The position numbers and the translations under genes were made by a program. Shown here piece after piece: positions 55,505 to 64,000 of a stretch of DNA of 64,000 bases (position 1 is the first letter of the stretch; the number at the start of each line of letters is the position of its first letter). This stretch comes from Pseudonocardia sp. T1-2H (lineage in GTDB: Bacteria > Actinomycetota > Actinomycetes > Mycobacteriales > Pseudonocardiaceae). The notes under the pieces were generated by a model. It was not told the DNA's origin, searched no databases, and worked only from the letters and a program-made list of their open reading frames with translations. The stretch covers positions 930,001 to 994,000 of the forward strand of contig NZ_JBBPCL010000001.1 of assembly GCF_038039215.1 (NCBI RefSeq), read 5' to 3'.

Positions 55505-56518
55505 ATGGGAGCGTCCCCGAGCGGTGCAGCACAGTCCGGCTCCGACGAGTTCGTCCGCGAACCCCTCGGGGTGCAGGAACGGATCACCTCCGACGGCTCC
55601 TCGCCGTGGCCGGTGGAGGCGGACCGGTACCGGCTCGTCGCCGCCCGGGCCTGCCCGTGGGCCAACCGTGCCGTGATCGGGCGGCGCCTGCTCGGCCTGG
55701 AGCCGGTGATCTCGCTCGGCATCGCCGGCCCCCTGCACGACGAGCGCAGCTGGCGGTTCCACCTGGACCCGGACGACAAGGACCCCGTGCTCGGCATCGA
55801 GTACCTGCGGTCGGCGTACGAGGCGGCCGTGCCCGGCTACGACAAGGGCGTCACCGTGCCCGCCGTCGTCGAGGTGGCGAGCGGGAAGGTCGTCACGAAC
55901 GACTACAAGGCCCTCGAGTTCGACTTCGCGACCCAGTGGACGGAGTTCCACCGCGCCGGCGCGCCCGACCTCTTCCCGGACAAGTACCGGGACGAGATCG
56001 AGGAGGTTTCCGAGGGGGTGTTCCACGACATCAACAACGGCGTCTACAAGTGCGGGTTCGCGAAGGGCCAGGCCTCCTACGAGAAGGCGTACGCCGCGCT
56101 GTTCGGCAGGCTCGACGAGCTGTCCGAGCGATTGTCGCGGCAGCGCTACCTGGTCGGGGACGCCATCACCGAGGCGGACGTCCGGCTCTGGGTCACCCTG
56201 GTCCGCTTCGACGCGGCCTACCACGGCCACTTCAAGTGCAACCGGCAGAAGCTGAGCGAGATGCCGGTGCTCTGGGCGTACGCCCGGGACCTGTTCCAGA
56301 CCCCCGGCTTCGGGGACACGATCGACTTCGAGCAGATCAAGCAGCACTACTACGGCGTGCACCACGAGGTGAACCCGACGGGCATCATCCCCGTGGGCCC
56401 GGACGTCTCCAACTGGCTCACCGCGCACGGCCGCGAGGAGCTCGGCGGCAGCCCCTTCGGCGACGGCACCCCGCCCGGCCCCCCGCCCCCCACGGAACGC
56501 GTCCCCTCGCTCACCTGA
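55505..56518 (+). CDS. Glutathionyl-hydroquinone reductase-like GST (ECM4/YqjG family)
   Basis: 337 residues. The thioredoxin-like N-terminal domain has the catalytic ARACPWANRAVIGR with Cys50; the C-terminal GST helical domain has QRYLVGDAITEADVRLWVTLVRFD and PVLWAYARDLFQTPGFGDTI. The family reduces glutathionyl-hydroquinones in other bacteria. Actinobacteria use mycothiol, so the true thiol partner is probably different. It is followed by the 22-bp repeat array. Confidence 0.9.
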   Translation: MGASPSGAAQSGSDEFVREPLGVQERITSDGSSPWPVEADRYRLVAARACPWANRAVIGRRLLGLEPVISLGIAGPLHDERSWRFHLDPDDKDPVLGIEYLRSAYEAAVPGYDKGVTVPAVVEVASGKVVTNDYKALEFDFATQWTEFHRAGAPDLFPDKYRDEIEEVSEGVFHDINNGVYKCGFAKGQASYEKAYAALFGRLDELSERLSRQRYLVGDAITEADVRLWVTLVRFDAAYHGHFKCNRQKLSEMPVLWAYARDLFQTPGFGDTIDFEQIKQHYYGVHHEVNPTGIIPVGPDVSNWLTAHGREELGGSPFGDGTPPGPPPPTERVPSLT

Positions 56519-56519
56519 C

Positions 56520-56768
56520 CGACTCGCCCGGCCTCAGACCCCGACTCGCCCGGCCTCAGACCCCGACTCGCCCGGCCTCAGACCGCGACTCGCCCGGCCT
56601 GAGATCGCGACTCGCCCGGCCTCAGACCGCGACTCGCGGGGGTGGAGCCGGGCTTCCGCGAGTCGGGGTCTGGAGCCCCGCGAGTCGCGATCTCAGGCCG
56701 CGCGAGTCGGGGTCTGGAGCCGCGCGAGTCGGGGTCTCGAGCCCCGCGAGTGTCCCTCGGACCGGGGT
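56520..56768. repeat. Eleven 22-bp repeats, six direct and five inverted
   Basis: CGACTCGC begins at 56520, 56542, 56564, 56586, 56608 and 56630, each exactly 22 bases apart; the unit goes on with CCGGCCTCAGACC. After a short centre the reverse complement core GCGAGTCG (last copy GCGAGTGT) begins at 56658, 56680, 56702, 56724 and 56746, again 22 apart. The whole is an inverted array of about 250 bases. It is the same family as the array at 11400. Confidence 0.9.
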
Positions 56769-56810
56769 GTGGGGCGGGGCCGTTCGGCACGAGAACGGCG
56801 GCACGCGACA

Positions 56811-58043
56811 ATGGCCGGGATGCGGTTCCGCGACAGTTCCACCACACGCCGACGCGCGGTCACGACCGTCGCGGGCGGCCTCGTCCTCGGTGCCCTGCTC
56901 AGCGGCGTCGGCGTCGCCACGGGAGCGGCGCCCGACGTCGTCCGGTCGGCGCGCGCCGAGCCCGCCGCGGCACCCGTACCCGCCGCCCCGGCCACGGCCG
57001 CCCCGGAGGTGGCACCCGAGGCGCCCGTGGACCCCGGCCCCACGTGCGCATCCGCCGTCGCTGCGCTCAGCCCCCGGGACCGGCTCGCGCAGCGGCTCAT
57101 GGTCGGTGTCGACGCGGCGGACCCCGCAGGCGCCGCCGCGATCGTCCGGCAGAACCGCGTCGGCGGGATCTTCCTCGGCGGCGCCGCCACCGCGCTGCTG
57201 CAGAACAAGAAGCTCGACGCGGTCCAGGCGGCCGCGAACCTGCCGGTCGCCGTGGCCGTCGACGACGAGGGCGGCCGCGTCCAGCGCATCGACGACCTCG
57301 ACGGCGAGCTGCCCAGCGCCCGCGCGATGGCGAAGAAGACTCCCGAGCAGGTCCGCGCGCTGGCCGCCCAGCGCGGGAAGCAGTTGCTGGCCCGCGGGGT
57401 GACCTGGGACCTGGCCCCGACCGTCGACGTCAGCGACCAGCCGGCGAACGCGGTGATCGGGGACCGCTCGTTCTCGAACGACCCGGCCGTCGTCACCACC
57501 TATGCCCGCGCGTTCGAGGAGGGCCTGCACGAGGCGGGCGTCCACGGCGTCCTCAAGCACTTCCCGGGCCACGGGCACTCGAGCGGGGACTCGCACGAGG
57601 GCCGCGTCTCCACGCCCCCGCTCGCACAGCTCCGGGCGAACGACCTCAAGCCCTACGCGGACCTCCTCGGGCCCCTCGGGCCGCAACGGGCGAGCGTGAT
57701 GGTCGGCCACCTGGACGTCCCCGGCCTGACGGACGCCCTGCCCAGCTCGCTCACCCCCGCGACCTACCGGCTGCTCCGGGACGACTACGGCTTCGACGGC
57801 CTGGTCATGACGGACGACCTGGGCGCGATGAAGGCGGTCACCGCCACGCTCGCCCTGCCGCAGGCCACGCTCGCCGCGCTGCGCGCCGGGGCGGACATGG
57901 CGCTCTCGTCGAACGTCGAGCCCGTCGCCCCGATCCTGGACACCCTCGAGACGGCGTTGGCCGACGGCCGGATCCCGGCCGCCGACAACGACCGGGCCGT
58001 CGAGCGGGTCCTCGCCGCGAAGGGCCTCTGCCGCCGCACCTGA
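56811..58043 (+). CDS. Secreted glycoside hydrolase family 3 (beta-N-acetylhexosaminidase NagZ-like)
   Basis: 410 residues with an N-terminal export signal (DSSTTRRRAVTTVAGG, twin-Arg-like) and a Pro/Ala linker to about 75. The GH3 N-domain shows AVDDEGGRVQRIDDLDGELP, LKHFPGHGHSSGDSHEG with the His-containing general-acid loop of NagZ, and GLVMTDDLGAMKA with the nucleophile Asp. It should release GlcNAc from peptidoglycan fragments outside the cell. ATG 56811 or 56820 are both possible. A hairpin follows. Confidence 0.88.
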   Translation: MAGMRFRDSSTTRRRAVTTVAGGLVLGALLSGVGVATGAAPDVVRSARAEPAAAPVPAAPATAAPEVAPEAPVDPGPTCASAVAALSPRDRLAQRLMVGVDAADPAGAAAIVRQNRVGGIFLGGAATALLQNKKLDAVQAAANLPVAVAVDDEGGRVQRIDDLDGELPSARAMAKKTPEQVRALAAQRGKQLLARGVTWDLAPTVDVSDQPANAVIGDRSFSNDPAVVTTYARAFEEGLHEAGVHGVLKHFPGHGHSSGDSHEGRVSTPPLAQLRANDLKPYADLLGPLGPQRASVMVGHLDVPGLTDALPSSLTPATYRLLRDDYGFDGLVMTDDLGAMKAVTATLALPQATLAALRAGADMALSSNVEPVAPILDTLETALADGRIPAADNDRAVERVLAAKGLCRRT

Positions 58044-58056
58044 GCCCGGACGCGGA

Positions 58057-58085
58057 GACGCCGCCCTCCCGGGGAGAGCGGCGTC
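58057..58085. terminator. Hairpin between the GH3 and SDR genes
   Basis: GACGCCGC (58057-58064) pairs with GCGGCGTC (58078-58085), with an inner CTCC/GGAG. The position suits both converging genes. Confidence 0.72.
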
Positions 58086-58101
58086 CACGGGAATGCCGGA
58101 C

Positions 58102-58872
58102 CTACATGTCCAGCCCGCCGTTGACCGAGATGACGCTGCCCGTGATGTAGCCCGCGTCGTCGTCGACGAGGAACTGCACCGCGCGCGCGATCTCCCGCGC
58201 CTGCCCGAGCCGGCCGATCGGCACCTTGGCGATCAGCTTGTCCAGCACCTTCTCCGGGATGGCCGCGACCATCTCGGTCTCGATGTAGCCCGGCGCCACG
58301 CAGTTGACGGTGACGCCCTTGCGGGCGACCTCCTGCGCGAGGCTCTTGCTGAACCCGAACAGCCCGGACTTCGACGCCGCGTAGTTCGCCTGGCCGATCC
58401 CGCCCGACTCGCCGATCACCGAGCTGATGTTGACGATCCGGCCGAAGCTGTTGCCGGTCATGTGGTCCAGCACGTTCTTGGTCATGTAGAACGCGCCGGA
58501 CAGGTTGACGCGCATGACCGCATGCCAGTCCTCGACGGTCATCTTGCGGACGGTCTTGTCCACCGTGATGCCCGCGTTGTTGACCAGGATGTCGACACGC
58601 CCCCGCTGCTCCAGCACCTCCGAGACCACCCGCCGGCAGTCCTCGGGATCCCCGACGTTGCCCTGGTGGATCGAGACCGAACCGCCTTCGGCCCGCAGCT
58701 TCTCCGCCAGCTCTTCGGCGGCCTTGCTGTTGGAGCTGTAGCCCGCGGCCACGTGCACGCCCTGCTTGGCGAGCGCGGTGGTGATCGCGGCCCCGATCCC
58801 GCGGGCGCCGCCGGTGACGATGGCGGTGCGCGGCTCGGGGTGGGTGTCGGTGGCTGGAGCAGCGGTGGTCAT
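58102..58872 (-). CDS. 3-oxoacyl-ACP / acetoacetyl-CoA reductase (FabG/PhaB-type SDR)
   Basis: 256 residues. AIVTGGARGIGAAITTAL, LVNNAGITVDKTVRKMTVED, Ser in ISSVIGESGGIGQ and Tyr-x-x-x-Lys in NYAASKSGLFGFSK. The VRKMTVEDWHAVMRVNLSG stretch is close to PhaB, the acetoacetyl-CoA reductase of polyhydroxybutyrate synthesis, but FabG cannot be excluded. The start overlaps the stop of the acyl-CoA carboxylase gene by one base (TGATG), so the two are coupled in lipid or acyl-CoA metabolism. Confidence 0.88.
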   Translation of the reverse strand: MTTAAPATDTHPEPRTAIVTGGARGIGAAITTALAKQGVHVAAGYSSNSKAAEELAEKLRAEGGSVSIHQGNVGDPEDCRRVVSEVLEQRGRVDILVNNAGITVDKTVRKMTVEDWHAVMRVNLSGAFYMTKNVLDHMTGNSFGRIVNISSVIGESGGIGQANYAASKSGLFGFSKSLAQEVARKGVTVNCVAPGYIETEMVAAIPEKVLDKLIAKVPIGRLGQAREIARAVQFLVDDDAGYITGSVISVNGGLDM

Positions 58873-61800
58873 CAGGTCTCCTCGTGGGTTTCCGGAATGC
58901 GTGCCAGTGTCTTCGCCATACCGCGCTGAACGGCCTCGACCAGGTAGGGGCGGAGCCGGTGCGGGTTCACGATGTGGTGCACCGAGCCGACGCGCTGCGC
59001 CCGCTCGATGGAGTGCTCGGTGTCGAACTCGTCCGCGACGGCGCCGAGCTTCTCCGAGCGGACGTCCGCCCGGACGGCGGCGAGCTCGGCCCGCAGCCGG
59101 GCGGCCTCGGGCTCGTCGCGGGACTCGACCGCGGCGGCGACGCGGGCCTCGAGGCCCGTCACCCGCTCGTCGGCGTCCGTCCGCTTGCGGACCTCACCGG
59201 CGAACACCACCGCGGCGGCCGGAGCGCCACCGAGCACCGAGGCGTACGAGCCCTCCACGGCGGCGATCTCCATGGTGTCGTTGAGCGTCGCGGAGAACAC
59301 GACGAACGCGCCGCCGTGATAGCGGGAGACCACGCAGAACACGATCGGGCCGTCGAAGTTGACGACCGCCCGGCCGATCTCCGCGCCGTACTCCAGCTGC
59401 AGCGAGCGCAGGGACTCCGGCGAGCCGTCGAAGCCCGACAGGTTCGCCAGCACGACCAGTGGCCGGTTGCCGCTCGCCGCGTTGATCGCCCGCGCCGCCT
59501 TCCGCGACGAGCGCGGGAACAGCGTGCCCGCGGTGAACTGCGACGGGCCGTCGACGGGCAGCGGGCCGCGCCGCGGGATCGGCTTCGACTCGATGCCGAT
59601 CAGCTCGACGGGAATGCCGCCGAGGTGGGCGTCGAACACGACGACGGAGTCCGCGTCGTGCATGTCCTCCCACCGCTCCAGCGGGGTGTGGTCGAAGTCC
59701 GCGACACCGCGCATCACCGAGCGGATGTCGAACGGCTTCTTGCGGCCCGGGTTCGTCTCGGCGGAGAAGATCTCCCCGAGGGTGGTGAAGTCCCCGCCCG
59801 CGTGCGGCGCGGTGGTGATGTCCCGGTCCGCCGGGTCCGCCGTGGGCGCGGGCCGCGGGAACCGCTCGCCGGGCAGCCGGTAGGCGTGCTCGTAGTGCCG
59901 GAACAGCACGTCGATGGCGCCGCCCAGGTCCGGGGCCCAGTACTGCCCCTGCCCGTTCGGACCCATGATCCGGTCGTAGCCGCCGATGCCGAAGTTGTCC
60001 TCGGCCGAGACGCCGCCGGAGTAGTCCAGGGACTGCTTGCCCGTCAGCACCATCGTGCTGTCCGGCGTCATGACCAGGATGCCCTTGGTGTGCATGAGCA
60101 TCGTGGCCTCGGCGTTCCAGTACGGCTGGGCGCCCACGTTGATCCCGGTGACGACGACGTTGATCTCGCCGCCGGCCTGGGTGAACTCGATGATCGAGCG
60201 CAGGGCCCGGGAGATCCAGTCCATGTTCTCGGTGCCGGAGTCCATGGCGATCTTCGCGCCCGCCGAGACGGCGAACCACTCGATCGGCGCGTCCAGCCGC
60301 TGCGCCAGCTCGATCGCCGCGACGACCCGGGCGCACTCCGGCTCGGCCAGCGCGCCGAGCGCACGGGTCGGGTCCCCGATGAGCACGACGCGCGTCATGC
60401 CCTCCGGGTAGCGGTCGGTCGGCGTGGTGACGGTGCCGAGCACGATGTTGGCCGTGTTGCGGCCGGGCTCGCGCTGGACGGGCGCCGCCGTCGGATAGGT
60501 GTCCGCCTCGGGGTCCAGGTCGTACTCGACGAAGGTCCCGCCGGACTTCGTGAGCAGCGGGACGATCTCGTACGGGTACACCGCACCCCGCCGGCGCGCC
60601 TTGATCACGTTCTGCGCGTAGGCGTCCAGCTCGCGGAGCAGGTGGGTCGGCGGCTCGGTGAGCTGCAGGGTCAGCCCGGCACCCGGCGGCCGGGACATGC
60701 GCAACATGAACTCCGGGGCCTCGCCCCGGCCGGGGCAGGCGCGTGGAACTGCACCATCACCTGCTCGAGGCCGAGTCCCCCGGTCCGCGGCGCGAGCGTG
60801 CTGAGCACGGAGTCCAGCTCGTCCACCGGGATGTCGACGACCGGCCAGACGTAGAGCAGGATCCGGTTCCAGCCGAGCCTGGCCAGCTTCGGGTCCTTGC
60901 TCCGGGCGCTGCGCAGGCTGTCCAGGCAGGCGTCGAGCACCCGTTCCAGCTGCGGCAGCGAGCGGATCCGCCCGTCCGTCTCGTCCCGCAGGACGGTCAG
61001 CTCGCGCACGTCCGTCAACGCCAGCAGCCGCTGGTCCTCGCGGACCTGCTTGCCGGTGGCGTGGAACAGGTGGACGTCCGGTGCGGAGTCCAGCCGGCGC
61101 AGGTCGAACGCGCCGAGGCGCCAGAGGCCGAGCCGGTCCCCGACGAGCGGGTGCAGCCCGCGCAGGGTCCGGTTCTCGACGAGCGTGCCGTCCGCCTCGG
61201 GGCGGAAGGTGAACCAGATCGGGCCCGGGTCGCACACCGGGTCCTCGACCGTGGTCGGGTTGGGCCGCACGGCGACCGCGACCCGGGTCAGCTTCTCCGG
61301 CGGCACCGAGCCCAGCGCCGCGCGGACGCGCTCGGCGCGGGCGTCGGCGTCCCCGCGGTCGTCCGCGTGGGTGGAGGTGACGTAGAGGTCGACGACCGCG
61401 GTGCGGCCCTCGGGCAGCTCGGAGACCAGGCGCCGGGTCTCGTCCGCAGCGGCCTTCGCCCGTGCCGGGTCGTTGTTGTCGATCACCGTCGCGATGACGC
61501 GCCGGTCCCGGCCCTCGTGGGTGTAGTCCGTGGTGAGCAGCGGGCGGCCGTCCTGCTCGGTCACGGTGATCTCGCCGAGCGGGCGGACCCGGTAGTAGCG
61601 CCGGGTCATCACCTCGAGCAGGGCGGCGTTGTGCTCCGCGCCGAACACCCCGAGGATCGGCTCCGACGACGCGACGAGGGACTCGATCCGCTCCGCGCGG
61701 TCCGGCGCGTCCGGGTTCTCGGTCAGCGCGTCCAGGGACGCACGGACCTTGTGCAGCACCTCGCTGCGCTCCGCCGCGACGGCGGGGGCGTCGAAGAGCC

Positions 61801-64000
61801 GGTAGCGCACCTGGCGCGCCAGGTCGCCGACGACCGGGTGCCGCACCTGGGTGGCCCGGACCAGCTCGTCGAGGGTGCCCAGGTACTCGTCCCGGGCCGC
61901 GGGGGACAGCTCCGCCACCGAAGCGGGGTGGGTCAGCCGCCACTGCAGCAACGCCATCACGACCGGCACGTGCGCGGTGGCCCGGCGGTGCGCGAGGAAC
62001 ATCCAGTACAGCGCCGGACCCAGGTCCTGGTGCGCGAGGTCGGTGACGCCGTAGTGGGCCAACGCGCGGCGCAGCTTCTGCTGGAAGGACTCCGGCAGCT
62101 GCTCCGCCTCGGCGTCGCGCGAGCGCAGGAACGCGTAGAGGTACTCCTGCGGGTTGCGCCCGGTCTCCTCGGCGGCCTCCCCGTTGGTCGTCTCCGGGAC
62201 GCTGAGCTCGCGGCGGTTGCGGGACAGCGACGACAGGTCCGCGAAGATCCGCAGCACCGCGGTCTCGCCGAGCAGCACGGAGGGGTCGTCGCCGGGCAGG
62301 GCCTCGCGGGCCTTCCCCAGCCGGGAGAGCAGGGGCTTGGCCTCGCGTTCGTCGACGTCGAAGCCCAGGACCTGCCAGCGCAGCGCGGTCAGCACGTCCG
62401 CGGCGACCGCGCCCGGGTCCGCGGCGCTCTCGCCGGACCCGGCCAGCGCGGAGAAGTCCGCCCGGTCCCCGGAGGGCCCCGCGGCGGCCGGATCGGCCGT
62501 CGGCTCCAGCCGGACCAGCTTGGACCCGCCCTCGACCTGCGTGTTCGCCGGCACCAGCACCTCGGCGACGACGCCCGCGAACGGTGCCCGCAGCGCGGTC
62601 TCCAGCTTCATGCTCTCGACGACGGCGACGACGTCACCCTCGGCGACCGTCTGCCCGGCGGTCACCGGCACCGCGACGACCATCGCCGGGGCGGGCGCGC
62701 GGACCATGCCGGCCTCGCCGCCGGAGATCCGGTGCACGGCGCCGTCGACCTCGACGAGGTAGTCCGCGTCCTGCGGCGCCGAGAGGACCGAGTAGGTCGT
62801 GCCGCCGAGGGTCAGCCGCCGCTCGAACCGGCCCGAACGCTCGACGTCGACGTCGACCGCCTGGGTGGTGGAACCCCCGCCCGCGGCGGGCAGCTCGAGG
62901 ACCACGCGGTACCGGTTGGCCCGGGTCCGCGCGACGCGCAGCCGGTAGGAGTCGCCGCCGGCGCGGACGTCCGTCTGGTGCCAGGTCTCGTAGCCGACCT
63001 CGGGCCGGCCGCGCTCCGCGGAGGCCAGCAGCCGGTGCTGCTGGCGGGCGACGTGCCCGTCGTGCGCCTCGACGGCCGCGGCCAGCAGCGCCACGTCCAG
63101 GCGGCGCGGCGGCGTGTAGCCCTGCGCCATCATCCCGTCGAGCCAGGTGGTGTCGGTGTCCCCGGTGACCAGCTCGGGCCGGGACAGCAGGTCCAGCAGG
63201 AACGCCTTGTTCGTGGTGCCGCCGTCGATCACCGCGGCCGTCTGGCGCAGCGCGCGGACGAGCCGGGCGCGGGCCTCGCCGCGGTCCCGGCCCCACGCGA
63301 TGACCTTCGCGATCATGGAGTCGAACTGCGGCGGGATGACGTCGCCGGCCGCGACGCCGGTGTCCACCCGGATGCCCGGGCCGCTGGGCAGCGCGAGGTG
63401 CTCGATCCGGCCGGGGGCCGGTGCGAACTCGCGTTCCGGGTCCTCGGCGGTGAGCCGGGCCTCGATGGCGTGCCCGGAGCCCCGCGGGGCCTCCGGCGCG
63501 ACGTCCGCGAGCTTCCCGCCGCCGGCGATGTGCAGCTGCAGCTTGACGATGTCGACGCCGGTGACGGCCTCGGTCACCGGGTGCTCGACCTGCAGCCGGG
63601 TGTTGACCTCCAGGAACGACAGCAGCCGCTCCTTGGGCTCGTAGAGGAACTCCACGGTGCCCGCGTTGGTGTAGCCCGCGGCGCGTACCAGCTCGGCGGC
63701 CGAGGACCGCAGCAGCTCCTCCTGCTCGGCGTCGAGCGCGGTGGACGCGGACTCCTCGATCACCTTCTGGTTGCGGCGCTGCACCGAGCAGTCCCGGACG
63801 CCCAGGGTCCACACGTCGCCCGCGGCGTCCGCGACGACCTGCACCTCGACGTGCCGGCCGCCGCGGACCGCCCGCTCCAGGAACACCGTGGCGTCCCCGG
63901 CCGTCTTCGACGCCTCCGAGCTCGCCCGCTCGAAGGCCTCCGGCAGCGCGTCCGGCGTGGCGACGTAGCGGATGCCCCGGCCGCCGCCCCCGGCCGTCGC
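58872..64000 (-). pseudogene. Large fused biotin-dependent acyl-CoA carboxylase (5' end outside window), frameshifted
   Basis: More than 1700 residues are in view. The order from the right edge is: biotin carboxylase (GHAIEARLTAEDPEREFAP, EVNTRLQVEHPVTEAVTG), biotin carrier with the biotin Lys in VVESMKLETALR (codon 62606-62608), a central region of about 550 residues, then the carboxyltransferase (SAGAKIAMDSGTENMDWISR, SLDYSGGVSAEDNFG, VFDAHLGGIPVELIGI). The frame breaks at a four-C run on the plus strand (60724-60727): one missing base would give PAGGEAPEFMLRM in one frame. The layout, with REPGRNTANIV at the start of the transferase, resembles multidomain ACC of the eukaryotic type more than the usual split actinobacterial AccA/AccD. 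The substrate is not known. Confidence 0.87.

Noticed and set aside
56520..56768. CRISPR array
   Set aside because: The repeats are contiguous with no variable spacers, and half are inverted. No cas genes are near.

Overview
The window is high-GC actinobacterial DNA with compact operons, many GTG starts and 4-base stop/start overlaps. I read it as a member of the Pseudonocardiaceae, probably Pseudonocardia or a close relative. The reasons are the family content (WhiB, DUF3558 lipoprotein, PPE-like protein, SigF-type partner switching, a CysO/Mec cysteine pathway) and a gene order that closely follows Mycobacterium tuberculosis Rv1329c-Rv1341. The genus is an inference. No gene-free stretch exceeds about 300 bases.

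Layout. 1-3.0 kb: end of ctaD, a frameshifted serB and a Pth2-type hydrolase. 3.1-9.0 kb: dinG, a double hot-dog thioesterase, the NAD salvage pair pncB-pncA, then clpS and a DUF2017 gene. 9.1-11.5 kb: a lower-GC cassette (small unknown protein, DUF3558 lipoprotein, PPE-like protein) followed by a 22-bp repeat array. 11.6-18.5 kb: mec-cysO-cysM-rhomboid-murI, two membrane proteins, an Rv1339-type metallo-hydrolase, rph and rdgB. 18.6-22.9 kb: pcaC, a VTT membrane protein, a short-variable-arm tRNA with a Leu anticodon joined to an HNH endonuclease gene, bcp, a DUF3618 protein and an FAD reductase. 23.0-31.0 kb: a stress-signalling island with SigF, its anti-sigma kinase, two STAS antagonists, a LOV-GAF-SpoIIE phosphatase, Dps, WhiB and a DivIVA-like protein. 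31.1-35.1 kb: a Cds1-like enzyme, a PhoX-like Tat protein, a third STAS protein, a DUF2795 protein and a thioesterase. 35.2-41.5 kb: an uncharacterised oxidative catabolic cluster (flavin monooxygenase, AcoR-like regulator, LLM oxidoreductase, esterase, SDR) flanked by two matching palindromes. 41.7-45.3 kb: glycosyltransferase, cinA, superoxide dismutase. 45.4-51.7 kb: an epoxide hydrolase-SDR-amidase operon, an IclR regulator and pobA-pcaH-pcaG. 51.7-58.0 kb: assorted enzymes, a large inverted 22-bp repeat array and a GH3 hydrolase. 58.1-64 kb: a FabG/PhaB-type reductase and a very large fused acyl-CoA carboxylase running off the right edge.

How the parts work together. The LOV phosphatase, STAS proteins, anti-sigma kinase and SigF form a plausible blue-light and stress input. 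SigF-like promoters precede the anti-sigma/sigF pair and dps. PobA makes protocatechuate, PcaHG cleaves it, and PcaC, 30 kb away, acts later in the same pathway. pcaC and the pobA/iclR gap share a 17-bp motif identical at 16 positions. Mec, CysO and CysM make cysteine through a protein-bound thiocarboxylate.

Quality warning. Five conserved genes (serB, the divIVA-like gene, an SDR, cinA and the acyl-CoA carboxylase) each appear broken by a single-base indel, four of them in short G or C runs. Sequencing or assembly error is the likeliest cause.
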